This document shows positions 21,320 to 29,852 of a stretch of 64,000 nucleotides of DNA, one piece after another. The notes under the pieces are model-generated. The model worked only from the letters and a program-made list of their open reading frames with translations, was not told where the DNA came from and ran no database searches. The translations under genes and the position numbers were made by a program. Numbering within the stretch: the stretch's first letter is position 1; every line of letters starts with the position of its first letter. Source of the stretch: Nocardioides zhouii (GTDB lineage: Bacteria > Actinomycetota > Actinomycetes > Propionibacteriales > Nocardioidaceae); contig NZ_SDWV01000002.1 of assembly GCF_004137345.1 (NCBI RefSeq), positions 124,001-188,000 of the forward strand, given 5' to 3'.

Positions 21320-21679
21320 TCAGTCCCAGTCGAGTCCGCCGCGGCGCCACACGTAGGCGTACGCGACGAAGACAGTGGCGATGAACAGGACCATCTCGAT
21401 CAGGCCGAACAGGCGCATCGCGTCGAAGTGCACGGCCCACGGGTAGAGGAAGATGATCTCGATGTCGAAGACGATGAAGAGCATCGCGGTGATGAAGTAC
21501 TTCACCGGGAAGCGGCCGCCGCCCACGGGCTGCGGCGTCGGCTCGATGCCGCACTCGTAGGAGTCGAGCTTGGCCCGGTTGTAGCGCTTGGGGCCGACGA
21601 AGGCGCTGATGGCGACGGAGAAGACCGCGAAGCCCGTCGCGAGGAGGGCCAGGGCCAGGACCGGCGTGTAGAGCTCCAT
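21320..21679 (-). CDS. nuoA: NADH-quinone oxidoreductase subunit A
   Basis: 119 residues with three membrane helices; YECGIEP carries the conserved cysteine-containing loop and [13 protein letters not shown] the second helix. First gene of the 14-gene nuo operon. The start MELYTP was chosen because AAGGGAA lies just upstream and it matches family length; an earlier start would read through the promoter region that holds the Rex operator. Confidence 0.96.
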   Translation of the reverse strand: MELYTPVLALALLATGFAVFSVAISAFVGPKRYNRAKLDSYECGIEPTPQPVGGGRFPVKYFITAMLFIVFDIEIIFLYPWAVHFDAMRLFGLIEMVLFIATVFVAYAYVWRRGGLDWD

Positions 21680-21725
21680 CGATTCCCTTCCGGTGGACCG
21701 CGCCAGGTCGGTGGTGCATGTGACT

Positions 21726-21743
21726 TTGTGAATGGCTTCACGA
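21726..21743. promoter_or_regulatory. Rex operator upstream of nuoA
   Basis: TTGTGAATGGCTTCACGA matches the published Rex operator consensus (TTGTGAA, four bases, TTCACAA) at 13 of 14 specified positions. It lies 47 bases before the nuoA start and downstream of the likely -10 box, so bound Rex would block transcription when NADH is low. In Streptomyces coelicolor Rex is known to control nuo, cyd and rex-hem; rex itself is at 53593-54267. Confidence 0.8.
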
Positions 21744-21757
21744 GTGGCGCGGGCCAC

Positions 21758-21787
21758 AGTCTAGGACTCGGATGCGGCGTGCGTCAC
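21758..21787 (-). promoter_or_regulatory. probable nuo operon promoter
   Basis: On the minus strand GTGACG (-35, bases 21782-21787) and TAGACT (-10, bases 21758-21763) are 18 bases apart. The Rex operator begins about 15 bases downstream. No experimental start is known. Confidence 0.45.
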
Positions 21788-21812
21788 GTCGGGGGTGGGA
21801 CCGATCTCGGGC

Positions 21813-21854
21813 CGTATGACCTGCATATTTAGGCCATACGCGCGTGCCCTAAAT
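21813..21854. repeat. two interleaved inverted repeats between menG and nuoA
   Basis: ATTTAGG (21827-21833) pairs with CCTAAAT (21848-21854), and CGTATG (21813-21818) pairs with CATACG (21835-21840). The arms alternate, so the two stems are either mutually exclusive or form an H-type pseudoknot in RNA; as DNA they may be operator sites. The block is markedly AT-rich for this genome. Confidence 0.4.
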
Positions 21855-21870
21855 GGGGTCGCGGTCGGGG

Positions 21871-22560
21871 TCAGGCAGTGGCGCGGTGCAGCGCGACGAT
21901 GCCGCCCGTGAGGTTGCGCCACTCCGGGTGCTGCCAGCCGGCCGCGGCGATCATGTCGGCGAGCCCGGCCTGGTCGGGCCAGGCCCGGATCGACTCGGCG
22001 AGGTAGACGTACGCGTCGGCTGCGCTCGCCGTGACGGCGGCGATCTTCGGCAGGGCCTGCATGAAGCCGTCGAGGTAGACCGTGCGCAGCGCGCCGTTGG
22101 TCGGCCGGCTGAACTCGCACACCACCAGGCGGCCGCCGGGGCGGGTGACTCGCAGCATCTCCTTCAGCCCGGCGACCGGGTCGACGAAGTTGCGCAGGCC
22201 GTAGGAGATGGTCACCGCGTCGAAGGTGTCGTCGAGGAACGGCAACCGCGTGCCGTCCCCTGCCACGAAGGGCAGGCCGGGCCGGTCCTTCTTGCCCTGC
22301 CGGAGCATGCCGACCGAGAAGTCGCAGGCGACCGCGGTGGCGCCGTGCGCACCGAACGGCTCGCTCGAGCACCCGGTGCCGGCGGCGAGGTCGAGCACCA
22401 GGTCGCCGCGGTGGGGGGCGACGGCCTCGACCATCGACCGGCGCCAGCTGCGCTGGATGCCGGCGGTCATCAGGTCGTTGGTCAGGTCGTAGCGCTTGGC
22501 CACGGTGTCGAACATCCGACGTACGTCGGTCGGTTGCTTGTCCAGGTCAGCGCGGGCCAC
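21871..22560 (-). CDS. menG: demethylmenaquinone methyltransferase
   Basis: 229 residues of the UbiE/MenG family. [20 protein letters not shown] and the SAM-binding [18 protein letters not shown] are visible, followed by [16 protein letters not shown] and YGLRNF. It methylates demethylmenaquinone with S-adenosylmethionine, the last step of menaquinone synthesis. The GTG start giving [10 protein letters not shown] fits homologs and has TACGCT six bases upstream; an alternative GTG eight codons earlier exists. It lies just upstream of nuoA on the same strand. Confidence 0.93.
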   Translation of the reverse strand: MARADLDKQPTDVRRMFDTVAKRYDLTNDLMTAGIQRSWRRSMVEAVAPHRGDLVLDLAAGTGCSSEPFGAHGATAVACDFSVGMLRQGKKDRPGLPFVAGDGTRLPFLDDTFDAVTISYGLRNFVDPVAGLKEMLRVTRPGGRLVVCEFSRPTNGALRTVYLDGFMQALPKIAAVTASAADAYVYLAESIRAWPDQAGLADMIAAAGWQHPEWRNLTGGIVALHRATA

Positions 22561-22566
22561 GCTCCG

Positions 22567-22572
22567 AGCGTA
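22567..22572 (-). promoter_or_regulatory. -10 box of menG, leaderless arrangement
   Basis: TACGCT on the minus strand ends six bases before the GTG start, supporting the shorter protein and a leaderless message. Confidence 0.45.
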
Positions 22573-22598
22573 GGCGTGGGTCACACGTCCGGTGCAAC

Positions 22599-22627
22599 TT
22601 GGGGGCCTCCTGCTGCGTCCCTACACT
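22599..22627 (+). promoter_or_regulatory. probable promoter of the L,D-transpeptidase gene
   Basis: TTGGGG (-35) and TACACT (-10) are spaced by 17 bases, 33 bases before the ATG. The gene has a GGGGGAA ribosome site, so it is not leaderless. Confidence 0.45.
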
Positions 22628-22660
22628 CGACACACTCACACCGTTCCGGGGGAACCATCC

Positions 22661-23653
22661 ATGCCACGCCGTCTCGTCGCCCTGCTGCTCGCCCTGATCT
22701 GCTCGCTCGGCACCCTCTCCGTCGGCGTCGGCGCCGGCACCGCATCGGCCGACTCCTCGTCCCGCGCGGAGTTCGCGCCCATCCGTCCCGGCGAGAGCAG
22801 CTGGCGCGTACGCGAGCTGCAGAGCCGGCTGCACCAGCTCGGGCTCCACTCCGAGGTCGTGACCAACCGCTATGACGCGGAGACCCGCGCCGGGGTGGCC
22901 AGGTTCCAGCGCCGCCACGGGCCCGACACCGCCGGCGTGGTCGACGAGCGCACCTGGACCAAGCTCCTCAGCCTCACCACGGAGCCCACGCCCGAGGCGC
23001 TGCACAACGTCTACACGCCCGGCCGCCCGCTGCTCGAGCGCGGCGACAGCGGCATGTGGGTGCGCCAGGTGCAGGCCCGGCTACAGCAGGTGCGGTGGTA
23101 CGACGCGAAGGTGAGCGGCCGCTACACCGGGACGACCGTCACGGCCGTCGAGGGCTTCCAGGCCAAGCGGAAGATCCCCGTCACCGGACAGGTCGACCGG
23201 CGCACCCTCACCCGGCTCAAGGACATGACCCGGGAGCCCACGAAGGCCGAGCTCTTCAACATCGTCCCGCAGGGCCCGGCCCTCGACCCGCGCTGCCAGA
23301 CCGGGCGAGCGATGTGCGTCGACAAGTCGTCGCGATCCTTGCGCTGGGTGGTCGACGGCGTGGTGCTCCGTACGGTCGAGGTGCGCTTCGGCTCCGACGA
23401 GCTGCCGACGCGCGAGGGCGCCTTCGCGGTGTTCCGCAAGTCGCGCGACCACGTGTCCAGCCTCTACGACACGTCGATGCCCTTCGCCATGTTCTTCTCC
23501 GGCGGGCAGGCGGTGCACTACTCCCCCGACTTCGCGGCCAACGGCTACAACGGGGCGTCGCACGGGTGCGTCAACGTGCGCGACCGCGCCGCCGTCGAGT
23601 GGCTCTTCGACGAGGTCCAGCTCGGCGACAAGGTGATCGTCTACCGCTCCTGA
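22661..23653 (+). CDS. secreted L,D-transpeptidase with two peptidoglycan-binding domains
   Basis: 330 residues. Signal peptide to about residue 31 (ending TASA). Two PG_binding_1 repeats follow, each with the pattern VRELQSRLHQLG ... ARFQRRHG and VRQVQARLQQV ... EGFQAKRKI. The C-terminal YkuD domain carries SHGCVNVRDRAAVEWLF, with the catalytic cysteine and histidine. It makes 3-3 cross-links in peptidoglycan or attaches proteins to it, outside the membrane. ATG with GGGGGAA upstream was chosen over a longer frame. Confidence 0.92.
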   Translation: MPRRLVALLLALICSLGTLSVGVGAGTASADSSSRAEFAPIRPGESSWRVRELQSRLHQLGLHSEVVTNRYDAETRAGVARFQRRHGPDTAGVVDERTWTKLLSLTTEPTPEALHNVYTPGRPLLERGDSGMWVRQVQARLQQVRWYDAKVSGRYTGTTVTAVEGFQAKRKIPVTGQVDRRTLTRLKDMTREPTKAELFNIVPQGPALDPRCQTGRAMCVDKSSRSLRWVVDGVVLRTVEVRFGSDELPTREGAFAVFRKSRDHVSSLYDTSMPFAMFFSGGQAVHYSPDFAANGYNGASHGCVNVRDRAAVEWLFDEVQLGDKVIVYRS

Positions 23654-23656
23654 GCG

Positions 23657-24847
23657 CTAGGAGCCGGCGAGCGAGAAGGCGGAGTCCAGGTCGGCGCCGA
23701 CGCCACCGCGGCGCGGCAGCGTCACGGTCGACACCGCGATGGTGGACGCCTCGGGCACCGTCACCACGGAGTGCTCGCGGGCGAGCTCGAGCCGGACGGC
23801 CGGGTGGTGCGCGATGCGCCCGATCCGGAACCCGAGTGCGTTCGCCAGGCCGCTGATCGTCCGGTTGACCCGCGTGTCGAGGGCCAGCAGCCGCACCCGC
23901 CCGCCCCACCACGGTTCCAGCGCCGTGACGTCGGCGGCGAGCTTTCTGGTGCGGGAGGTGAGCCGGGCGTCGGCGACGCGGGCCGACGTGGCCTCCAGGA
24001 CGTCGCGCGGCGTCTCGTGCCACGGGGCACCATGGACGAGGCCGGCCTCGAGGAGCTCCTCGAGCACCTTGGCGGTGGTGTGGTCCAGCAGCACGTGGGT
24101 CGGCCGGACGTGTGCCAGTGCGGCCTCGAGCTGGTCGGGCGTCTCCACCCAGGCCAGGGTGCAGCCGGCGGTCAGGTGGGCATCGCGGACGACCGCGGTG
24201 AAACGGTCGGTGGCCTCGCCTGCGAGCAGCACGACGTCGTCGGCCCTCAGGTCGGAGAGCGTGCCGGAGCACTCGGGACGGAAGAGCCAGGCCTGCGCCT
24301 TCTCGCGCGTGAGGCCGAGCACGGCGCCCGAGGGAGCGTCGGCGCGCACCGAGTCGACGTACGACAGCAGGTCGGGCTGGCGCTTGCGGCGCTCGAGGCC
24401 CATCCCGCGCAGCCGCTCCCACGAGTGGTCGTCGCACTCGAAGAGCTGGGCCTCGCCGAGCGCGGCGCGGCGCAGCAGCGGCAGTCGGCTCTCGTGGTCG
24501 ACGATCACCAGGCGCACCTGGATCTCGTCGAGGAGTCGGCCGACCTCGACAGGGTGCATGTGGTCGGGCAGCAGCAACGGGACGGCACCGGCGACCCGGG
24601 TGGCCAGCTCCAGCTCGAGCTGACGGATGCCGGTGGGTACCCGGATCACGACGACCTGGCCGGGGTTGACGCCGGCCTCGATCATGCCGGCGGCCCCGTC
24701 GATGACGCGTCGGTAGAGCTCGTTCCACGTCAGGGAGGGCCACTCGGTGCGGCCGTCCACCATGCGCTGCTCGACCACGGCAACATCGAGGGCACGCCCG
24801 CGGGCGTGCCGCTCGAGCCGTGCGAGTGGCGATTCGTGAACAGGCAC
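23657..24847 (-). CDS. adenylate-forming-enzyme-like protein, probably degenerate
   Basis: 396 residues. The first 200 resemble the N-terminal part of acyl-CoA synthetases (LTWNELYRRVIDGAAGMIEAG, then AVPLLLPDHMHPVEVGRLLDEI and LVIVDHESRL). The ATP-binding P-loop (SGTTGxPKG type) is absent; where it should be the sequence reads PECSGTLSDLRADDVV. The usual C-terminal domain with catalytic lysine is missing, and length falls short of the usual 500-600. It may be a non-catalytic relative. A strong GGAGGAGG site supports the GTG start. Divergent from the isochorismate synthase gene. Confidence 0.65.
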   Translation of the reverse strand: MPVHESPLARLERHARGRALDVAVVEQRMVDGRTEWPSLTWNELYRRVIDGAAGMIEAGVNPGQVVVIRVPTGIRQLELELATRVAGAVPLLLPDHMHPVEVGRLLDEIQVRLVIVDHESRLPLLRRAALGEAQLFECDDHSWERLRGMGLERRKRQPDLLSYVDSVRADAPSGAVLGLTREKAQAWLFRPECSGTLSDLRADDVVLLAGEATDRFTAVVRDAHLTAGCTLAWVETPDQLEAALAHVRPTHVLLDHTTAKVLEELLEAGLVHGAPWHETPRDVLEATSARVADARLTSRTRKLAADVTALEPWWGGRVRLLALDTRVNRTISGLANALGFRIGRIAHHPAVRLELAREHSVVTVPEASTIAVSTVTLPRRGGVGADLDSAFSLAGS

Positions 24848-24952
24848 TTGCGACCTCCTCCGTACGTCGTGTACCGACGAAAGGTAGGCGACGAGGGGTG
24901 TCCTTGTTCGCCGTTTGGCCGATCTCGCGTCCGGGCGCTGTGAGCCCCGGCG

Positions 24953-24958
24953 TAGGCT
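24953..24958 (+). promoter_or_regulatory. -10 box of the isochorismate synthase gene
   Basis: TAGGCT lies eight bases before the GTG start; transcription should begin at or within a base or two of it. No ribosome site is visible. Confidence 0.4.
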
Positions 24959-24966
24959 CCCGCTTC

Positions 24967-26217
24967 GTGACGATCCCCGCGTCCGCCCCCCTCGGCGGAT
25001 CAGCCGCACCCCTCGTCGTGCGCACGGTCCCGGTGGACCTGGCGGATCTCCCGCTGCTCGACCTGCTGCCCGAGCAGCAGCCGGTGAGCTGGCTGCGCCG
25101 TGGCGAGGGCCTTGTCGGGTGGGGCGTCGCCGCCCGCCTGGACACCTCGGGACCGACCCGGTTCAGCGACGCCGTGAAGTGGTGGTCGGAGATCATCCTC
25201 CGCGCCGACGTCGACGACCGGGTGGGCGAGCCGGGCAGCGGCCCGGTCTGCTTCGGGGCGTTCGCGTTCGCCGACGAGCCCGGCGACTCCGTGCTGGTCA
25301 TCCCCCAGGTCATCGTCGGTCGCCGCGGGGACCGCACCTGGCTGACGACCGTCTCGGTCGAGGCCCCTGACCTCGCGCCCGCGTCCCCACCCCGCGCGCC
25401 CGCGGGCCTGACCTTCTCCGACGGCGCCCGCAACGGCGAGGAGTGGATGTCCGTCGTGGCCGAGGCCGTCGGCCGGATCACCTCCGGCGAGCTCGAGAAG
25501 GTGGTGCTGGCCCGCGACCTGATCGCCTCGACCGACGAGCCCCTCGACGTGCGCTGGCCGCTGCACCGGCTGGCCGACCAGTACGAGATGTGCTGGACGT
25601 TCCACGTCGACGGCCTCTTCGGCGCCACCCCCGAGATGCTGGTGCGCCGCGAGCGAGGCCTGGTGACCTCACGGGTGCTGGCGGGCACGATCCGGCGTAC
25701 GGGCGACGACGAGCGCGACCTCGCACTCGCCGCCACCCTGGCTCGCTCGTCGAAGGACCTCGAGGAGCACGAGTACGCCGTGCGCTCGGTCGCCGACGCG
25801 CTCGAGCCGCACTGCTCGTCGATGAACGTCCCCGAGGCGCCGTTCGTGCTCCACCTGCCCAACGTGATGCACCTGGCCACCGACGTGAACGGCGTGGTCC
25901 ACGACCTCGCGTCGTCGCTGCAGCTGGCCGAGTCGCTCCACCCCTCCGCGGCGGTGGGTGGCACGCCCACCGCGTCCGCCACGGCGCTGATCGACGAGAT
26001 CGAGGGCATGCCGCGCGATCGCTACGCCGGACCGGTCGGCTGGATGGACGCCTCCGGCGACGGCGAGTGGGGCATCGCGCTGCGCTCGGCGATGGTCACC
26101 GACAGCGGCGTACGCCTGTTCGCCGGCTGCGGCATCGTGGCGAGCTCGGACCCCGAGGCGGAGCTGGCCGAGTCGCAGGCGAAGTTCGTCCCGGTGCGCG
26201 ACGCCCTCGAGGCCTGA
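24967..26217 (+). CDS. menF: isochorismate synthase (MenF/EntC family)
   Basis: 416 residues of the chorismate-binding family. The C-terminal 260 residues carry VVLARDL, TPEMLVRRE, LAGTIRR, the KDLEEHEYAV region, GGTPTASA and GCGIVASSDPEAELAESQAKF, typical of isochorismate synthases. It converts chorismate to isochorismate, the first step of the menaquinone branch; menD, menC and menE are 2-6 kb away. A role in siderophore synthesis is possible but no siderophore genes are near. GTG start chosen by context and -10 spacing. Confidence 0.85.
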   Translation: MTIPASAPLGGSAAPLVVRTVPVDLADLPLLDLLPEQQPVSWLRRGEGLVGWGVAARLDTSGPTRFSDAVKWWSEIILRADVDDRVGEPGSGPVCFGAFAFADEPGDSVLVIPQVIVGRRGDRTWLTTVSVEAPDLAPASPPRAPAGLTFSDGARNGEEWMSVVAEAVGRITSGELEKVVLARDLIASTDEPLDVRWPLHRLADQYEMCWTFHVDGLFGATPEMLVRRERGLVTSRVLAGTIRRTGDDERDLALAATLARSSKDLEEHEYAVRSVADALEPHCSSMNVPEAPFVLHLPNVMHLATDVNGVVHDLASSLQLAESLHPSAAVGGTPTASATALIDEIEGMPRDRYAGPVGWMDASGDGEWGIALRSAMVTDSGVRLFAGCGIVASSDPEAELAESQAKFVPVRDALEA

Positions 26218-26218
26218 C

Positions 26219-26854
26219 CTACAGGTCCTGTCCGGACTGCCTGCGCACGAACGCCTGGCCGTCGGGCAGCAGGTTGGCCATGTGCCGCTCGACCATCGCG
26301 AGGCCGATGTCGCTGTAGATCCGGTCGTGGATCGCCAGCGACGTCGGGGCCGCCACCTCGCGGACGAAGTCGACGGCCTCGCCGACCTTGAGCCACGGCG
26401 CGCTGGCGGGAGCCAGCAGCACGTCGACCGCGCGGCCCGGCCCGGTCAGCGCGTCCCCCGGGTGGTAGACGCTCGCGCCCCCGGACTCGAGGACGTAGCC
26501 GGAGTTGTCGAAGCGGTCGTAGTCGGGGTGGATCACGGCGTGCTTCTCGCCGATCACCTCGACGGACGTTCCCGCGACCTCGAACCGGTCGCCGGGGCGT
26601 ACGACCGTGACGCGCTCGGCCACGTCGGGAGCCTCGGTCCGCAGCATCCGCTCGACGGCCGCGATCGTCCAGATCGGGGCGTCGGAGCCGCGCAGGTGGG
26701 CCGGGTGCACGTGGTCGGCGTGCTCGTGGGTGATCAGGACGGCATCGGCACCGTCGAGCGCCTCTGCCTCGCTGAGGTTGCCCGGGTCGATGACGACGAC
26801 CCCGCCCTCTGCCTGGATCCGTACGCACGCATGACCGAACTTGGTGATCCGCAT
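26219..26854 (-). CDS. metallo-beta-lactamase-fold hydrolase (UlaG-like)
   Basis: 211 residues. MRITKFGHACVRI at the start and THEHADHVH near residue 43 are the beta-lactamase-fold metal site, with further ligands in HPDYD and YHPGD. It resembles the short L-ascorbate-6-phosphate-lactonase-like group, whose true substrates are mostly unknown. The ATG has TAGTCT seven bases before it. It converges on the isochorismate synthase gene with one base between stops. Confidence 0.82.
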   Translation of the reverse strand: MRITKFGHACVRIQAEGGVVVIDPGNLSEAEALDGADAVLITHEHADHVHPAHLRGSDAPIWTIAAVERMLRTEAPDVAERVTVVRPGDRFEVAGTSVEVIGEKHAVIHPDYDRFDNSGYVLESGGASVYHPGDALTGPGRAVDVLLAPASAPWLKVGEAVDFVREVAAPTSLAIHDRIYSDIGLAMVERHMANLLPDGQAFVRRQSGQDL

Positions 26855-26861
26855 GCCGTCC

Positions 26862-26867
26862 AGACTA
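26862..26867 (-). promoter_or_regulatory. -10 box of the UlaG-like gene, leaderless arrangement
   Basis: TAGTCT on the minus strand ends seven bases before the ATG, predicting a leaderless message. Confidence 0.5.
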
Positions 26868-26991
26868 GGCCCGCCGAATGTCGGCCGAATCGCCCCGGCG
26901 GAGGGGTGCGCGGTTAGGGTGGAGGCGCCTCCTTGGGGTGGAGAGCCCTGGGGGAAGTACGTCCATCGCACCCGAGACGAAGAGAGTTCAC

Positions 26992-28197
26992 ATGTCTGCA
27001 CGCCGCGTGCTCGCAGGCAGCGCACTCGCGCTGATCCTGCCCGCGTCCCTGCTCCTGAACACCGAGACGGGTTCGGCCACCGACTCCGACTCCGCGGCCC
27101 GCGCCGCGTCGACGTCGGTCACGAAGAAGGCCGGTCAGAAGATCTCGCTGGAGGTGCTGCCGCAGATCGTCCAGCCCGGCAAGCGCGCCGCCAGCGCCAA
27201 CGCGGCGAAGGGGTCCGCGATCGCGACCATCAAGCCGGTCAAGGTCGGCCGCTCGGTCGTCCTCGAGCAGCTCAACGGCTCGTCGTGGAAGAAGGTCGGC
27301 ACCGCCAAGCAGGAGAAGTCCGGCAAGGCCTACTTCAAGGCCGCCGTCTCCAAGAGTGGCGCGGCGCTGACCTACCGCGTGACCGCGCAGAAGCTCGGCT
27401 CGCTGAAGGCCGTGAAGAGCGCCAGCGTCGACACGACGCGGTGGCTCACCCCGACCTTCACCGACGAGTTCAGCGGCTCGACGCTCAACCCCGTCTGGGG
27501 CATGCGCGGCCAGGAGTACGAGCCCACCAGCAAGCGGGTCTGCTCGAAGGGCGATCCGTCGGCCGTCGACGTCTCCGGCGGCACGCTGCGCCTGAGCGTC
27601 ATCAAGGACCGCTCGCGCACCGACAAGTGCAAGGCGGTCTCGCGCAAGGAGACCAAGCGGATCTCCTACCGCCTCAACGGGCACGTCGGCACCGCCAAGG
27701 CCTTCAGCTTCCGCTACGGCGTCGCGTCGGCCCGCATCAAGATGCACAAGCTGCAGGGCCAGCACTCCAGCTTCTGGATGCAGCCCCTGGGCGAGAACAA
27801 GCCCGGCAGCGACGGCCACGAGATCGACATCATCGAGTACTTCGGTGACAAGCACCCGCAGGGTGGCCTGACGAGCTTCATCCACTGGTACAAGGGCCAG
27901 CGCCTGATCAAGACCGGCTCGTGGATCAAGAACTCGACCACGTTCCTGCAGAACAAGCGCGACGGCTGGTCGAAGAACTACCACGTGTTCTCGGTCCAGT
28001 GGACGCCCAACGTCATCATCTTCTACATCGACGGCAAGGAGACCTGGCGCACGTCGGCCCGCGTCTCCAAGGCCCAGCAGTACCTCATCCTGAGCCTGCT
28101 CGCCTCGGACTACGAGGCGCTGGAGATGGCCGACACGAAGCTCCCCCAGCACATGTACGTCGACTGGGTGCGCGTCTGGGAGACCCCGGTCTCCTGA
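26992..28197 (+). CDS. secreted glycoside hydrolase family 16 enzyme
   Basis: 401 residues. Signal peptide MSARRVLAGSALALILPAS, then a basic beta domain of about 120 residues and a GH16 jelly-roll domain. The catalytic motif HEIDIIEYFG contains the ExDxxE triad of retaining GH16 enzymes, and SSFWMQ precedes it. Likely an extracellular beta-glucanase or related polysaccharide hydrolase; substrate cannot be told. The chosen ATG begins the signal peptide; an upstream in-frame ATG would add 38 unlikely residues. Confidence 0.88.
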   Translation: MSARRVLAGSALALILPASLLLNTETGSATDSDSAARAASTSVTKKAGQKISLEVLPQIVQPGKRAASANAAKGSAIATIKPVKVGRSVVLEQLNGSSWKKVGTAKQEKSGKAYFKAAVSKSGAALTYRVTAQKLGSLKAVKSASVDTTRWLTPTFTDEFSGSTLNPVWGMRGQEYEPTSKRVCSKGDPSAVDVSGGTLRLSVIKDRSRTDKCKAVSRKETKRISYRLNGHVGTAKAFSFRYGVASARIKMHKLQGQHSSFWMQPLGENKPGSDGHEIDIIEYFGDKHPQGGLTSFIHWYKGQRLIKTGSWIKNSTTFLQNKRDGWSKNYHVFSVQWTPNVIIFYIDGKETWRTSARVSKAQQYLILSLLASDYEALEMADTKLPQHMYVDWVRVWETPVS

Positions 28198-28236
28198 CCG
28201 GCTCCCGCTGAGCCACAGAACAACTGATCCACCGTT

Positions 28237-28269
28237 CCGCGCCTTGACCCCTAGGGGGTCAGGGCGCGG
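28237..28269. terminator. bidirectional terminator overlapping the end of menD
   Basis: On the minus strand CCGCGCC and TGACCCC pair with GGGGTCA and GGCGCGG around a three-base loop with one mismatch. One arm encodes the last codons of menD, whose stop is in the loop. It also lies 40 bases after the GH16 stop. Confidence 0.7.
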
Positions 28270-29852
28270 ATTCGTTGGTCGAGGTCCGCGCGGTTGTCGC
28301 GCCGTACGCGGGCCTCGACGACCTCGATGCCGCCGTTGGGCATCGCCAGCGCCTGCTCGAGCTCGGGCAGGCTGTCGACCCGCAGGTGCGCGACGCGGGC
28401 GGCCGCGCACAGGCTGGCGAGGTCCACGCCGTGCGGGGTGCCGAACAACGTGTCGAAGCGGTCGGCGTACGCCGGCGCCCCCTGCTCGAGCGTCGCGAAG
28501 ATCGACCCGCCGTCGTCGTTGACCACGACGATCGTCAGGTCGGGCCGGGCCTCGCGCGGTCCGAGGAAGAGGCCGGTCGTGTCGTGGAGGAAGGTCACGT
28601 CGCCCATCAGGGCCAGGGCGCGCGACGACCGCGGGCGGCCGAGCGCCGCCCCGATCGCCGAGCTGGTGGTCCCGTCGATGCCGGCAAGGCCGCGGTTGGC
28701 GATGACCTTGCGGCGCCCGCCCACGTCGTACGGCGCGACCATGAGGTCGAGGTCGCGGATCGGGTTGGACGCGCCGACGAACAGCAGGCCTCCGGCCGGA
28801 AGCGCGCGGCTGACCGCGCCTGCGACCTCGTGGGGCGTGAGGTCGGGCTCGGCGGCGAGGAGGCGGTCGAGCTGTCGTCCGACGGACAGGTCGGCGAGAT
28901 GCCACTCCTCCAGCCACGCGGGGTCCTCGGCCACGGCGACGCGTACGCCGTCGTGCTCGCTCGCCACCGGGAAGGGGCGGTCGGGCCAGCGACCTCGGTG
29001 CCGGACCGAGACCACCTCGACGTCGTCGCGGGCGAGCAGGCGCGAGACCGGTCGGGACAGGGTCGGGTGGCCGAAGACGACCACGCGCTCGATGCGGTCG
29101 CCCAGCTCGCTGCCGAGCAGGAGCCGGTAGGTGCGGATCACGGTGTCGCCGGTGCGGCAGCCGCTGCTCGGCTCGGCCAGGAGCGGCCAGTTCCCGCTCT
29201 CCGCGAGCTGGCGGGCCGGCGGTCCGGCGTCGTCGCCCGCGACCACGACGGTGCGCGGACCGAGGTCGAGGTCGACGACGTCGCGCTCCGAGGCCTGGAG
29301 GGTGACCGCCCAGGTGGGCGCCTCTCCCCCGGTCCAGCCGTCGTCGGGCAGCAACGGGTCGTCGAGCTGGACGTTGAGGTGAACCGGACGCCGGTGGTCG
29401 TGCGTGCGGACGAAGTCCAGCAGCTCGTCGAGGTCGGCGCCCGCCACGTCGAGCGTCGGCGCGAAGGTGCCGAAGACCCCCACCTGGTCGGTGGTCTGGT
29501 TGGCGCCCGTGCCGCGCAACCTCGCTGGCCGGTCCGCGGTCACCACCACGAGCGGTACGCCGGCGTGGGCCGCCTCGACCACGGCCGGGAGCAGGTTGGC
29601 CACGGCGGTCCCGGAGGTGCAGACGACGGCAGCCGGTCGACCGCTGACCTTCGCCAGGCCGAGCGCGAGGAAGGCGCCGGTGCGCTCGTCGATCCGCGTG
29701 TGCAGGTGGAGGCCGCCGGCTTCCGTGGCGTCGTACAGCGCGAACGAGAGCGGTGCGTTGCGCGATCCCGGCGCCAGCACGACGTGCTCCACGCGGGAGC
29801 CGCGGAGCGCCGTCACCACGGTGCGGGCGAGCTGGGTCGAGGGGTTGGTCAC
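28251..29852 (-). CDS. menD: 2-succinyl-5-enolpyruvyl-6-hydroxy-3-cyclohexene-1-carboxylate synthase
   Basis: 533 residues, a thiamine diphosphate enzyme. VVLAPGSRNAPLSFAL near residue 25 is a MenD signature; RIDERTGAFLALG holds the catalytic glutamate, and GDVTFLHDTTG with VVNDDGGSIF forms the cofactor site. It joins isochorismate and 2-oxoglutarate. The GTG start overlaps the menC stop by four bases. It is the third gene of a menE-menC-menD set. Confidence 0.95.
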   Translation of the reverse strand: MTNPSTQLARTVVTALRGSRVEHVVLAPGSRNAPLSFALYDATEAGGLHLHTRIDERTGAFLALGLAKVSGRPAAVVCTSGTAVANLLPAVVEAAHAGVPLVVVTADRPARLRGTGANQTTDQVGVFGTFAPTLDVAGADLDELLDFVRTHDHRRPVHLNVQLDDPLLPDDGWTGGEAPTWAVTLQASERDVVDLDLGPRTVVVAGDDAGPPARQLAESGNWPLLAEPSSGCRTGDTVIRTYRLLLGSELGDRIERVVVFGHPTLSRPVSRLLARDDVEVVSVRHRGRWPDRPFPVASEHDGVRVAVAEDPAWLEEWHLADLSVGRQLDRLLAAEPDLTPHEVAGAVSRALPAGGLLFVGASNPIRDLDLMVAPYDVGGRRKVIANRGLAGIDGTTSSAIGAALGRPRSSRALALMGDVTFLHDTTGLFLGPREARPDLTIVVVNDDGGSIFATLEQGAPAYADRFDTLFGTPHGVDLASLCAAARVAHLRVDSLPELEQALAMPNGGIEVVEARVRRDNRADLDQRIRALTP

